The notes: generated from the letters alone by a model not told the origin. DNA of 58,266 bases from an uncultured Flavobacterium sp. (GCA_943912855.1 CALTVC010000020.1:1-58266); one strand, 5' to 3'. Positions 16,125-26,400 are shown, counted from the first letter of the stretch. Made by a program: numbers and translations.

Positions 16125-16515
16125 CGTAAAGAAAATAATTACCCTACTAATACTTATGGTAGGGTTCGTGGGGTTTTCTCAGGAAGTTGAACCTGTTTAT
16201 AATCCAAATGAAATTGATGAGCTTCCACAATCTTCTACGTCATTAAATGATTTTAAAAGGTGTTTGATGATCAATTTCAGGACTCCTGAGGTTGAACAAG
16301 GAGGAACATTTAACCTGGAACTTTCATTTGTTGTAGAGAAAGACGGAAAACTTACCGAACCGAAACTGGTTAATGATCCCGGATACGGATTTAATGAAGC
16401 GGCGGTGAAAGTGTTCTCAATTTGTGCTCCCAAGCAACGCTGGAGTGCAGGGAAACTAAAAGGGAAAGCAGTACGTACCAGGGTTGTCGTTCCTTTAACT
16501 TTCAAAATTTCATAA
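16117..16515 (+). CDS. Secreted TonB C-terminal-domain protein without membrane anchor
   Basis: The 132-residue protein has a signal peptide (..ILMVGFVGFSQ) followed almost directly by a TonB C-terminal domain. Residues 45-132 align with the end of the TonB protein two genes upstream (FVVEKDGKLTEPKLVNDPGYG versus FVVEKDGSLTGIKILRDPGYG). It lacks the cytoplasmic segment, the membrane helix and the proline-rich spacer, so after cleavage it would be free in the periplasm. It could compete with or assist TonB, or bind peptidoglycan. It overlaps its upstream neighbour by 8 nt and abuts its downstream neighbour with no gap. Confidence 0.82.
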   Translation: MNSVKKIITLLILMVGFVGFSQEVEPVYNPNEIDELPQSSTSLNDFKRCLMINFRTPEVEQGGTFNLELSFVVEKDGKLTEPKLVNDPGYGFNEAAVKVFSICAPKQRWSAGKLKGKAVRTRVVVPLTFKIS

Positions 16516-17448
16516 ATGGCTAGTAAAAAAAGAAATTTATGTATTGGTACCCTAATGACGATCGTTATAGGTGTTGCCGTATTTGTTTCCTGCAAAAAAG
16601 ACGGAAACGGTGAGGCTGAAGAAACCATGCTTGCCGGTAATATTACCATTCAGGCAGATTTTTCTGTTCAGCCAATTGTGGAAGACGCACTTGCTGTCTT
16701 TCAAAGCATTTATCCTAATGCACATATTACACAGGTTAATCGTAATGAAGCTGACATTGTTCAGTCATTGATTAATGATTCGGCTCAGGTAGCGGTGCTA
16801 ACCCGTGAATTAACCGAGGCAGAATCTGCACACTTTAGGAATAAGGGAATTAAGGCTCGTAATGTTGCTTTTGCTAAGGATGGTCTTGCACTGATTGGAG
16901 CGCCTACGGCAACTGATACACTTATTAATCTGGAAGATGTGTATAAAGTTATGCGTGGAGAGGACGCAACTACGGTGAAAAAATTAGTGTTTGATAGTAG
17001 TAGATCGGGCATTGCACAGTACCTGATGCAAAAAGCCGGAAATCTTAATAAAAGCCCAAAAAACGTTTATTCGCTTAAAAATACTGCTGAAGTGCTTATT
17101 TTTGTAAAAAACAATCCCGACGCTATTGGGGTTGTAGGAGTAAACTGGTTATTGCAACCACCTGCAGAATTGGAAAAAGCAGCTAAGGAAGTGAAAGTTT
17201 TGGCGGTTAGCAAAAAGGCTAAAGGTGCTACTGCCAAAGATTATTTTAAGCCTTCGCAAACCAGTATGGCTGAAGGGAATTACCCGCTTACCCGTACGCT
17301 TTATGTGGTGAACTACCAGGGCAAAAAAGGGTTAGGCATGGGTTTTGCAACGTACCTAACTGCACCCGAGGGGCAAAGGCTTATCCTTAAATCAGGATTG
17401 TTACCGGTAACATTGCCATCAAGGGAAATTGAGATTATAAATAAATAA
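16516..17448 (+). CDS. PstS-like substrate-binding lipoprotein
   Basis: This is a periplasmic type II solute-binding fold related to phosphate-binding PstS. The 310-residue protein has a lipoprotein signal with Cys26 (VFVSCKKD), then the PBP-like domain (GNITIQADFSVQPIVEDALAVF, then QVAVLTRELTEAE and SRSGIAQYLMQKA). No phosphate ABC transporter genes are nearby. The ATG follows directly after the stop codon of the anchorless TonB-domain protein, so it belongs to the Ton operon. Its role there is unknown. Homologues are commonly placed in Ton operons of flavobacteria (recalled). Confidence 0.8.
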   Translation: MASKKRNLCIGTLMTIVIGVAVFVSCKKDGNGEAEETMLAGNITIQADFSVQPIVEDALAVFQSIYPNAHITQVNRNEADIVQSLINDSAQVAVLTRELTEAESAHFRNKGIKARNVAFAKDGLALIGAPTATDTLINLEDVYKVMRGEDATTVKKLVFDSSRSGIAQYLMQKAGNLNKSPKNVYSLKNTAEVLIFVKNNPDAIGVVGVNWLLQPPAELEKAAKEVKVLAVSKKAKGATAKDYFKPSQTSMAEGNYPLTRTLYVVNYQGKKGLGMGFATYLTAPEGQRLILKSGLLPVTLPSREIEIINK

Positions 17449-17476
17449 CCTTTTCAATAAAAAAGAAGAAACTAAA

Positions 17477-19177
17477 ATGACTAATATGAAAGAGTTTAAA
17501 TTCATCGGTTTGTCATTGCTTGCTTTTGGTGTAGCTAATGCACAGGACGCCAATGAAGCTAAAAAAGCTATAGACGCCGAGCAATATCAAAAAGCAAAGT
17601 CTACCCTGAAGTCGCTTATTAAGTCGACTCCGGATGAGGGTAAGAACTACTTCCTGCTTGGTGATATTTATCTTACGCAATCAGAATCTGATTCTGCTGC
17701 TTTTTATTTTAACAAAGGTAAGGCTGTAAAATCTAATGCTGATTTTAACGAAATTGGTCTTGGTCACCTTGAGCTTGACAATGGTAATGCAACTGGTGCC
17801 AAAGCCAAATTTGATGCTGTAGAAAAAGAACTTAAGAAGAGAGATGTAGAGCAGCTAATTTACATTGGTCGTGCTTATATATATGCTGAAAAGCCGGATT
17901 ATAAAAAAGCCATAGAAGCTCTTAACAAAGCTGTAGCTAAAGATCCTAAGAATGCTGTAGCATTCCTTAACCTTGGTGAAGCATACTATAAAGACAGGGA
18001 TCAGAACAATGCGTACAAAAACTACCGTATAGCTTCTGAACTTGATCCTTCTTTGCTTAGGGCGCAACTTCAGCTTGGTGTAATTACTAAAAATACAGGT
18101 GCGGCTTTTCCTGAGGCGGTTAAGTTTTTTAATGATATCGTAGCCAAAAATCCAAACTATGGTCCTGCTTACCGTGAGCTTGCCGAAACTTACTATAAGT
18201 GGGGTAATGCTACACCTGCTCAAAAGAAAGAATACAACGCTAAGGCACTTGATTACTACAAAAAATACATGAGCCTTACCGATTTCTCTCTTAACTCTCG
18301 TATGAGGTATGCCGACTTCCTGCTACTAACAGGCGACTATAAAGCGCTTGAGGTTGAGGCTAACGAAATGCAGAAAATGAACGAGGTGAACAAGCGTATT
18401 TACCGCTACCTTGCTTATGCTGCTTATGAGAATGGTAACTACGAAGGTAGTATTACAGCAATGAACCAATTCCTTACTTCTGTTGAGGAAAAACGTATCA
18501 TAGCGCGTGACTTTATGTATTCTGGTCTTGCTAAACTTGCGCTTAGCATGGGGCAAAACGAAAAAGGAGCTGCTATTGTTAAAGATCAGGCGCAGTTTGA
18601 CGGTGCTATTGGAGACCTTAAAAAGGCTGTAGAAAAAGATGCCAACATTTCTAATGAATTTAATGAGATAGGTAAGAAACTATTCAGTCAGAAACTTTAT
18701 GCTCCTGCAGCGGCTGTGTTTGAAGTAGCTTCAGGTCTTGAAGAAAATAAGAACGCGTTCCAGGATAACTTCTACCTTGCGTACTCTCTTTATTTTGATC
18801 ACGTAGGTAAACTGCCTGAAAACAAAAAACTTAATGGTGAGAACCTTAAAAAAGCAGATGTTGCATTAGATAAGGTAATTTCACTTTCTACAAATGCACA
18901 AGACGCTTACCTTTATAAGGCAAGGGTTAACCAGGCACTTCAAACTAAAGAGTCTTATGAGGCAATGGTTAAGGCTTATGATGAGTATGTGAAAATTGTA
19001 ACGGCTAGTCCTGAAGAAGCTGCCAAACAAAAGAAAAACCTTGTAGAGGCATATTCTAACGTAGGTGCTTACTACGCGGTATTTGATAAAGCTAAGGCTA
19101 AAGAGAATTTTAATAAGGCTCTTGCTATTGATCCGGCAGATACTTACGTAAAAGCTGAGCTTGCAAAACTGAAATAA
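17477..19177 (+). CDS. Secreted tetratricopeptide-repeat protein
   Basis: The 566-residue exported protein has a signal peptide (KEFKFIGLSLLAFGVANAQ) and many helical TPR-type repeats throughout (for example AIEALNKAVAKDPKNAVAFL and ENFNKALAIDPADTYVKAEL). TPR arrays mediate protein binding, here in the periplasm. It is the last gene of the Ton operon, 28 nt after the PstS-like lipoprotein and before a strong terminator. It may scaffold envelope partners of the Ton system. A second Met at residue 4 could be the actual start. Confidence 0.85.
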   Translation: MTNMKEFKFIGLSLLAFGVANAQDANEAKKAIDAEQYQKAKSTLKSLIKSTPDEGKNYFLLGDIYLTQSESDSAAFYFNKGKAVKSNADFNEIGLGHLELDNGNATGAKAKFDAVEKELKKRDVEQLIYIGRAYIYAEKPDYKKAIEALNKAVAKDPKNAVAFLNLGEAYYKDRDQNNAYKNYRIASELDPSLLRAQLQLGVITKNTGAAFPEAVKFFNDIVAKNPNYGPAYRELAETYYKWGNATPAQKKEYNAKALDYYKKYMSLTDFSLNSRMRYADFLLLTGDYKALEVEANEMQKMNEVNKRIYRYLAYAAYENGNYEGSITAMNQFLTSVEEKRIIARDFMYSGLAKLALSMGQNEKGAAIVKDQAQFDGAIGDLKKAVEKDANISNEFNEIGKKLFSQKLYAPAAAVFEVASGLEENKNAFQDNFYLAYSLYFDHVGKLPENKKLNGENLKKADVALDKVISLSTNAQDAYLYKARVNQALQTKESYEAMVKAYDEYVKIVTASPEEAAKQKKNLVEAYSNVGAYYAVFDKAKAKENFNKALAIDPADTYVKAELAKLK

Positions 19178-19196
19178 TCGTATTTTATAATACTTG

Positions 19197-19223
19197 TAAA
19201 AGCCCTGCCATGCAGGGCTTTTA
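19197..19223 (+). terminator. Intrinsic terminator of the Ton operon
   Basis: A perfect 11-bp stem, AAAAGCCCTGC / GCAGGGCTTTT, closes a 3-nt loop. It is A/T flanked and probably works in both directions. Confidence 0.85.
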
Positions 19224-19253
19224 TGTTTTAACACGTGGCGTTGATTAATTAAT

Positions 19254-19261
19254 TATCTTTG
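19254..19261 (+). promoter_or_regulatory. -7 element upstream of queE
   Basis: TATCTTTG lies 22 nt before the ATG and follows the Ton operon terminator. A TTG at 19241 is too close to be a clear -33 box. Confidence 0.45.
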
Positions 19262-19283
19262 CACTCTTATTTACACGATTACA

Positions 19284-19916
19284 ATGTTGAAGAAAGAATT
19301 ACAGCTTGCTGTAGAGAAGGGTAAAATGCTTCCGCTTATGGAGGAGTTTTACACCATACAGGGTGAGGGTTACCATACCGGTACAGCGGCTTATTTTATT
19401 AGGGTAGGAGGATGTGATGTGGGATGCCACTGGTGCGATGTTAAGGAAAGCTGGAATGCTGATTTGCATCCGCCAACAGCGGTGGAAAGCATTGTAAGTA
19501 ATGCTGCTAAATATTGCAAAACCATTGTGGTTACAGGCGGTGAGCCACTAAGCTGGGATATGAATCCTTTGACGAATGCTTTAAAGGCTGAAGGACTTCG
19601 TGTACACATAGAAACTTCGGGTGCTTATGAGCTTAGCGGTGCATGGGACTGGATTTGTCTTTCACCAAAGAAAACCAAATTGCCTACACAGGGTGTATAT
19701 GATGCCGCTCATGAACTGAAGGTTATTATTCATAATAAGCACGATTTTATTTTTGCTGAAGAGCAGGCTGCCAAAGTTAATGGTAATGCTATACTATTCC
19801 TGCAGCCGGAATGGAGCAAAAAAGATGAAATGACACCGCTTATTGTAGATTATGTAATGGAAAATCCTAAATGGAGGGTTTCGCTTCAAACGCATAAGTA
19901 CCTTAATATTCCTTAA
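19284..19916 (+). CDS. queE: 7-carboxy-7-deazaguanine synthase
   Basis: This radical-SAM enzyme of the queuosine pathway turns 6-carboxytetrahydropterin into 7-carboxy-7-deazaguanine. The 210-residue protein carries the CX3CX2C iron-sulfur motif at Cys44, Cys48 and Cys51 (GGCDVGCHWCDVK), preceded by the FYTIQGEGYHTGT substrate segment, and then VVTGGEPLSW and LSPKKT. Length and motifs match QueE. There are no other queuosine genes adjacent. It has its own promoter after the Ton operon terminator. Confidence 0.93.
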   Translation: MLKKELQLAVEKGKMLPLMEEFYTIQGEGYHTGTAAYFIRVGGCDVGCHWCDVKESWNADLHPPTAVESIVSNAAKYCKTIVVTGGEPLSWDMNPLTNALKAEGLRVHIETSGAYELSGAWDWICLSPKKTKLPTQGVYDAAHELKVIIHNKHDFIFAEEQAAKVNGNAILFLQPEWSKKDEMTPLIVDYVMENPKWRVSLQTHKYLNIP

Positions 19917-19960
19917 GGTTTTATATCTTAGTACTAAATCTAAACAAAGAACATACTATT

Positions 19961-20359
19961 ATGAAAAAACTATTATTTGTTGTTGCTTTTGCTTTTGCAG
20001 CAAACTTTGCTTCAGCTCAGGACGCTAAGTCAGATGTAAAGAAAATGATGCTACTTACAGGTTCTAACAGCCAGATGGAAATGGCTAAGAAACAAGTAGG
20101 AGGTATGGTGCCTGCCGATAAAAAAGAGGCTTTCCTTAAAGAGTTTGATGCTATAATGAAGCCTTTCCAGGAAAAACAAGAGAAATTTTACCAAACTGAA
20201 TTCACTGCCGATGAAATAAAACAACTTATTAAGTTTTATGAGTCGCCACTGGGTAAAAAATATACTGAGAAAAATGTAAAGCTTTCTGAGCAAAACATGG
20301 CTGCAAGTCAGGAAATGATGGGCCAGGTTCAGGAACTTATGATGAAATACATGCAGTAA
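19961..20359 (+). CDS. Secreted DUF2059 family protein
   Basis: The 132-residue protein has a signal peptide (MKKLLFVVAFAFAANFASAQ) and a helical domain with the DUF2059 pattern: an F..EFT.DE..QLI.FY.SPLGKKY block at about residues 73-105. The molecular function of the family is unknown; it acts in the periplasm. It is monocistronic, ending in a strong terminator. Confidence 0.82.
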   Translation: MKKLLFVVAFAFAANFASAQDAKSDVKKMMLLTGSNSQMEMAKKQVGGMVPADKKEAFLKEFDAIMKPFQEKQEKFYQTEFTADEIKQLIKFYESPLGKKYTEKNVKLSEQNMAASQEMMGQVQELMMKYMQ

Positions 20360-20376
20360 TAATTTCTGCCTTACAT

Positions 20377-20406
20377 AAAAAAGACCGCTGAAGAGCGGTC
20401 TTTTTT
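20377..20406 (+). terminator. Bidirectional intrinsic terminator
   Basis: A 13-bp perfect stem (20377-20389 with 20394-20406) closes GAAG and has an A run on one side and a T run on the other. It separates the convergent DUF2059 and methyltransferase genes and can serve both. Confidence 0.9.
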
Positions 20407-20409
20407 GTT

Positions 20410-21117
20410 TTATTGAAGGGTAAGTTTGGCCAGATAATCGTAGTGTTCGCCTTCTTTTACTAATTCGCAGTTAAGGCCATTGGCATGAGCCGCGTTTTGT
20501 AGTGTATTGTAGTCTATATATAGCCAGTCAAAAGGAATTTCTGTTTCGCCTTTATAGTTGAGGGTGAAAACCAGTTCGCCGTAGTAGTCACCAGCAGGTA
20601 TCCATTTGCCACCATCTTCATCTTCGTCAAACATGTATATAATGTCGGATGAATCAAGTAATATTTGTCCTCCGGGATTAAGTAGTGATTTCAGCTTTTG
20701 TAAAAAAGTGCTGATGTTTTTTAGCTTGCCCGTAATACCTATGCCGTTCATGAGCATAATTATCGTGTCGAATTTTTCGCCTTCGTAGTCAAGCAGGTTA
20801 CGGGCAATAGCATTTTTTATCCCTCTTAATTTACATGCCTCAATAGCTGCAGGAGAAATATCAATGGCGGTGACATCTAGTTTTTTCTCATCTTGCAGGT
20901 ACAGGCTATGGCTTCCGGCACCGCAACCGGCATCGAGTACTTTGCCTTTGGTAAGTTGCATTGCCTTTTTTTCAAGAGGAGGCATTTCTGCATAATTCCT
21001 GAAAAGATAGGCTACACTCATTTCGTCTTCCTCGGTAATTGAGGTTTCTGTAATAAGGTCTTGCGGAGCGTTATTGGTTTGGTAATCAAGTATTGCTTTG
21101 CCAAAAAGGTCTTTCAT
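20410..21117 (-). CDS. Class I SAM-dependent methyltransferase
   Basis: The 235-residue Rossmann-fold methyltransferase has SAM motif I VLDAGCGAGSHS (about 60-71), the acidic post-II residue in DVTAIDISPAA, and a motif IV-like segment (FDTIIMLMNGIGIT). It probably methylates a small molecule, since no substrate-binding extension is evident. It is a single gene convergent with the DUF2059 gene; the two share a terminator. The substrate is unknown. Confidence 0.85.
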   Translation of the reverse strand: MKDLFGKAILDYQTNNAPQDLITETSITEEDEMSVAYLFRNYAEMPPLEKKAMQLTKGKVLDAGCGAGSHSLYLQDEKKLDVTAIDISPAAIEACKLRGIKNAIARNLLDYEGEKFDTIIMLMNGIGITGKLKNISTFLQKLKSLLNPGGQILLDSSDIIYMFDEDEDGGKWIPAGDYYGELVFTLNYKGETEIPFDWLYIDYNTLQNAAHANGLNCELVKEGEHYDYLAKLTLQ

Positions 21118-21260
21118 AATCCGTTTATTTACGGTGTAAAGTTACCTATTATATGCTTAAAAAATAACCCTAAAACAGAGCAGGAGTTAAAATGCTGATA
21201 ATCAAAATGGTTTATTTTAGGGGTCTTCACTTTTTTATAACATAATGCTGGTAATAAATG

Positions 21261-21291
21261 TTTGGAAATCATTAAAATAGTTGTACCTTTG
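21261..21291 (+). promoter_or_regulatory. Strong consensus promoter of rpsA
   Basis: TTTGG (21261-21265), an 18-nt spacer and TACCTTTG (21284-21291) match the Bacteroidota consensus very well. The predicted start of transcription near 21298 leaves a leader of about 120 nt. Confidence 0.75.
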
Positions 21292-21301
21292 CGCACCTTT
21301 T

Positions 21302-21383
21302 CGGGTATTATGGGTTACGAAGAGGGGAAGATTCAAAATTTATACAAAACACTTCTGCAGTTTTGCTTACATTAAATAACCCG
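21302..21383 (+). other. Possible structured leader of rpsA
   Basis: In the ~120-nt leader, CGGGT (21302-21306) can pair with ACCCG (21379-21383). An alternative is GGGTTA (21312-21317) with TAACCC. The mutually exclusive pairings could serve S1 autoregulation. This is read by eye only. Confidence 0.3.
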
Positions 21384-21417
21384 GGCAAACGCAGGATACA
21401 AATTTTAAGGATCAGAC

Positions 21418-23205
21418 ATGTCTGAACAAACAAAAACAAAAGAAGAGTTCCTAAACGAGTTTAACTGGCACAACTTTGAAGAAGGTATTGATGCAGTAGA
21501 TGAGCAAAACCTAAGGGAATTCGAAAATCTTGTTGAAAAAACTTTCATCTCAACTGACAGTGATGAAGTTGTAGAAGGTACAGTAGTAAGGGTAACTGAC
21601 AGGGATGCAATCGTTGACATCAACGCTAAATCGGAAGGTGTTATCTCTCTTAACGAGTTCCGTTACAATCCTAGCCTTAAAGTGGGCGACAAAGTAGAAG
21701 TACTTATAGACGTTCGCGAAGATAAATCAGGCCAGCTAGTTCTTTCTCACAGGAAAGCACGTACTATCAAGGCTTGGGACAGGGTTATCAATGCTAATGA
21801 AACAGGCGAAATCGTTAATGGTTTCGTTAAGTGCAGAACTAAAGGTGGTATGATCGTTGACGTATTCGGCATCGAGGCATTCCTTCCAGGTTCTCAGATA
21901 GACGTAAAACCTATCAGGGATTACGATCAGTATGTAAACAAAACTATGGAATTCAAAGTGGTAAAAATCAACCACGAATTCAAAAACGTTGTGGTATCTC
22001 ACAAAGCGCTTATCGAAGCTGATATCGAGGTTCAGAAGAAAGAAATCATCGGTCAACTTGAAAAAGGCCAGGTACTTGAAGGTGTTGTTAAAAACATTAC
22101 TTCTTACGGTGTATTCATCGACCTTGGTGGCGTTGACGGTCTTATCCACATTACAGACCTTTCTTGGAGCCGTATTAACCATCCAAGCGAAGTTCTTGAA
22201 CTTGACCAGAAACTTAACGTTGTTATCCTTGACTTTGATGACGAGAAAACACGTATCCAACTTGGTCTTAAACAACTTCACGCTCACCCATGGGATGCCC
22301 TTGACGGTAACCTTGCAGTAGGTGACAAAGTAAAAGGTAAAGTAGTTGTTATTGCTGACTACGGTGCATTTATTGAAGTTGCTGAAGGTGTAGAAGGTCT
22401 TATCCACGTAAGCGAAATGTCTTGGTCTACGCACCTGCGTTCTGCTCAGGACTTCGTAAAAGTAGGTGATGAAGTAGAAGCTGTAATCCTTACTCTAGAC
22501 CGTGAAGACCGTAAAATGTCTCTAGGCATTAAACAACTTTCTCAGGATCCTTGGACTGATATTACATCTAAATACCCTGTAGGTTCTCGCCACACTGGTA
22601 TCGTTCGTAACTTTACTAACTTCGGTATCTTTGTAGAACTTGAAGAAGGTATTGACGGTCTTATCTATATTTCTGACCTATCTTGGACTAAGAAAATCAA
22701 GCACCCAAGTGAGTTTGTAAACGTAGGTGACAAACTGGATGTTGTAGTTCTTGAGCTAGATGTAGATGGTCGTAAACTATCTCTTGGTCACAAGCAAACT
22801 CAGCCTAACCCATGGGATAAATACGAAGATTCTTTCGCAGTAGGTACAGTACACAATGGTACTATCGCTGAAATAGTAGACAAAGGTGCTACTGTAGAAT
22901 TCGGTGATGATATCGTAGCGTTCATCCCTGCACGTCACCTTGAAAAAGAAGACGGAAAGAAACTTAAAAAAGGTGAAGTGGCAGACTTCAAAGTAATTGA
23001 GTTCAACAAAGAATTCAAGCGCGTTGTAGCTTCTCATACTGCTACCTTTAAAGAAGAAGAAGAAAGAAACGTAAGGTACTCTAACGAGAACAACAATAAC
23101 AATAATAACGTAGCTTCTTCTACCAGCAATGTAGAGAAAACCACTCTTGGTGATATCGATGCTCTTGCTGAACTTAAAGAAAGAATGGAAAGAGGAGAAA
23201 AATAA
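21418..23205 (+). CDS. rpsA: 30S ribosomal protein S1
   Basis: S1 binds mRNA on the small ribosomal subunit and helps initiation, which matters in Bacteroidota where Shine-Dalgarno sequences are weak. The 595-residue protein has six S1 (OB-fold) repeats. The most regular are at about 215-285, 300-370 and 385-457, each with a G.FV.L..G.DGLI..SDLSW-like core. The last repeat (about 472-540) is degenerate. A low-complexity Asn-rich linker (about 555-575) precedes an acidic/basic tail. The ATG is preceded by AAGGAT. The gene stands alone with a strong promoter and terminator. Confidence 0.96.
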   Translation: MSEQTKTKEEFLNEFNWHNFEEGIDAVDEQNLREFENLVEKTFISTDSDEVVEGTVVRVTDRDAIVDINAKSEGVISLNEFRYNPSLKVGDKVEVLIDVREDKSGQLVLSHRKARTIKAWDRVINANETGEIVNGFVKCRTKGGMIVDVFGIEAFLPGSQIDVKPIRDYDQYVNKTMEFKVVKINHEFKNVVVSHKALIEADIEVQKKEIIGQLEKGQVLEGVVKNITSYGVFIDLGGVDGLIHITDLSWSRINHPSEVLELDQKLNVVILDFDDEKTRIQLGLKQLHAHPWDALDGNLAVGDKVKGKVVVIADYGAFIEVAEGVEGLIHVSEMSWSTHLRSAQDFVKVGDEVEAVILTLDREDRKMSLGIKQLSQDPWTDITSKYPVGSRHTGIVRNFTNFGIFVELEEGIDGLIYISDLSWTKKIKHPSEFVNVGDKLDVVVLELDVDGRKLSLGHKQTQPNPWDKYEDSFAVGTVHNGTIAEIVDKGATVEFGDDIVAFIPARHLEKEDGKKLKKGEVADFKVIEFNKEFKRVVASHTATFKEEEERNVRYSNENNNNNNNVASSTSNVEKTTLGDIDALAELKERMERGEK

Positions 23206-23228
23206 TCTCTGACTTCTTTTAATACAGG

Positions 23229-23259
23229 AACCTCCGCAGTAATGCGGAGGTTTTTTTTG
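23229..23259 (+). terminator. Intrinsic terminator of rpsA
   Basis: The 10-bp stem AACCTCCGCA / TGCGGAGGTT around GTAA is followed by eight or more T. Confidence 0.9.
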
Positions 23260-23439
23260 TTGATTTAACCCGTATTCAGAAGTTTAAATATTGTTGTTAA
23301 TATCTATTTAATATACAGTATGGAGCAGGTTACGTTTACGAAATATTTATAACATCATGGTAATATAGCTTTGTTTTTAAATTAAAGATTGTGTAACACA
23401 TGTCGTAGAATTTTGCAACAGCAATTTAACAACACGACA

Positions 23440-26400
23440 ATGATAAAAAACTACACTAAAAACTTTCTGCTTCTCGGGGGCTTGCTTGTAGCAAACACCA
23501 TGGGAGCACAAACACTACTTCATTACTGGAATTTTAATAACAACAGTAGCGAAGCGGCCCTAACAACCGTATCTCAGTCTATTGTGGGCGCACCTGCAAT
23601 TACGGGAATAATTAGCGGTAGCAGTGTAATAGATTTTGCCGGAGGCACCGGGCAAAATTTTGATGTTGAAAACTTAAATGCACAAAACGGCGATGCAGCC
23701 GGTACACACCTACGATTTAATACCCCTATAGGCAGCGCACTTATATTCTCGCTTCCTACCACAGGATATGAAAACCCTATGGTACAATTTGCTACCAGGC
23801 GTTCGGGTTCTGGTGCAGGTACACAAACATGGTCATACTCTACAGATGGTACCAATTACACTGTATTTAGTACGGTAGAACCTAATAATGGTAACCCTGA
23901 ATTAGCTACTCTTGATTTTAGCGCTATAGCTTCAGCAGACAACAACCCTAACTTTAAATTAAAAGTAGAATTTAGCCTGGGTTCAGGTGGCGATGGCGGT
24001 AACAATCGTTTTGATAACTTTACCCTTAAAGCCACTCCGATTGAAGGAACTGCCGATACCACTGCTCCGGTAGTAACTGTTACTCCGGCAGATGCTGCTA
24101 CTAACGTAGCAGTGAATACGCCAATAACCATAGCGTTTAATGAAGCTGTACGACTTGCTGATAATACAGCAATAAATAATACAAACGTAGATGCTGTTGT
24201 GAGTCTTCATTCGGGTAATGCTAACGGCCCGGCTGTAGCTTTTGATGCTACTTTTGCAAATAACACCATTACTATAACACCTTCGGTTGCATTAACTAAT
24301 GGTCAGCAATATTATGTGGCGCTTTTGCCCAATACCATTGAAGATTTAAGTGATAATGCTGTGGCTGATTCCGTAACTTCTCTGTTCTCAACCATAGCAG
24401 TGCAAACAGAACTTACTGCCGGAGATATGGCATTTGTGGGTTACAGAATGAATGCTTCCTCTACCGAAGACCAGATAGCGCTTGTAACATTTGTAGACAT
24501 TGCAGCCGGCACTATGATTAATTTTACCGATGCAAAATATACTACAAATGCCCAGCCACAATGTGCAGGAGGTTTTACCTGGACGGCTAACAGCTGTCTG
24601 CCTGCCGGTTCGGTAATTACCATACAAACAGATACTCTTATTACAAACACAGGTACAACAGGCGGAAGTGGTTTTGGTTTAAGTTCTGGTGGCGACCAGG
24701 TAATTGTATATACCGGTACCGCTGCTAACCCTAATTATATTACAGCACTTTCGTCTAAAGGATGGGTGGCACAAAACACATCATGCGGTGGTAGCGATTC
24801 TATGCTGCCTGCCGGTCTTACTGACCTTATAACGGCTTCTAACCTTAGTACAGCGCCTGGTAGTGATTCAGGAAATACAGTAAACGCTTATTATAGTGGT
24901 GTGCAAACCGGAACAGTAGCTGAACTTAAGGCTACTATTCTTAACCCAGCTAACTGGACTGGCGTTGCTGCAGGTACTGCTCCACAGCAATGGCCTGCAT
25001 GGGCATTCCCTTCTTCGCCAACTGTACAATCAGTAGCTGTTATAAGCGGTACTTCTATCCGGCTGACTTTTAATAATGAGCTAGATGCTACTGCTGTGGC
25101 TACGCTTTCTAACTACAGTGGTATTAGCGATCTTGTTTCTGCTGTAGCTACAGGAAATGTCGTAGTGCTTACTTATGCTAATGCATTTGTTTCAGGCACA
25201 TCGTATGAGCTTACCGTTAACAATATAGAAGACGAAGCCGGCCTTACTATGGCATGCCCGTATACCTATGCCTTTAGCTTTAACACTACTATTTCATTTG
25301 ATGAAACATACATTGTTACTAATGAAGAAGACGGTAGCTTAAATCTTGTGCTTAACATAGAGAGCCCTGCTGCAGGTACGGTAGATCTTGTAGTGAAACC
25401 GGCTCCGTTTAGCACTGCCGACAGTAACGATTTTACACTGGCTACGCAAACGCTTACCATACCGGCTACAGGAAATACAATAACCGTAAATATTCCTATT
25501 ATAGATGATGAAGTTGCTGAGCAACATTCAGAATATTTTGTAGTAAGTCTTGAAAATCCTCAGGGACTTTCAATTAGCGGGGATACTTTTGCTACAATTT
25601 ATATTAAAGATAATGATAGCCAGGCACCGCAACCAAGTCATGCCATAGAGCTGGATTATCTGGGGAGTTTTGATCCATCGGGAGTTAATCATAGCACATG
25701 CGAAATCGTGGTGTATGACCCGGTTTCTCAAAAGCTGTTTACTACAAGTGCTGTAGAGGGTAGGCTGGATGTAATAAATTTTGCTAACCCTGAAGCTCCG
25801 GTTACTATATCTTCTATAGACATGACGCCTTATGGTGGTGTAACCAGTGTTGCTGTAAAGAATGGTGTGGTTGCTGTAGCTTCTCCTGCTGAGCCTGAAG
25901 ATCAAAACGGTTCGGTAGTATTCTTTGATACAAATGGTACATTTCTAAAACAAGTAACAGTAGGTGCTCTGCCGGATAACATTTCATTTACCCCGGACGG
26001 TACAAAAGTACTTACTGCAAATGAAGGTCAGCCTAATGCAGATTATAGTATAGATCCTGAAGGTTCTGTAAGTATTATAGATATTACGGGCGGTGTAGCT
26101 AATCTTACTAATGCTAACGTAAATACAATTTACTTTACGGCATACAATACTCCAGAGGCGGAAGCCACTCTAATGGTATCTGGTGTACGAAAACTGAAAG
26201 CTACAAGTACTATGTCTCAGGATTTTGAACCGGAGTACATTACTACAAGTGCTGATTCTCAAAAAGCGTGGGTGGCACTTCAGGAAAACAATGCCATTGC
26301 TGAAATCAACCTAGCAAGCGGTACTATAAACAGTATTTGGGGGCTAGGCACTAAGGACATGAGTCTGCCTGGAAACGGTTTTGATATATCGGATAACAAT

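Noticed and set aside
23090..23110. Asn codon run in rpsA as a possible frameshift or assembly artefact
   Set aside because: The frame continues normally to the stop codon, and low-complexity linkers near the S1 C-terminus are common in this phylum.
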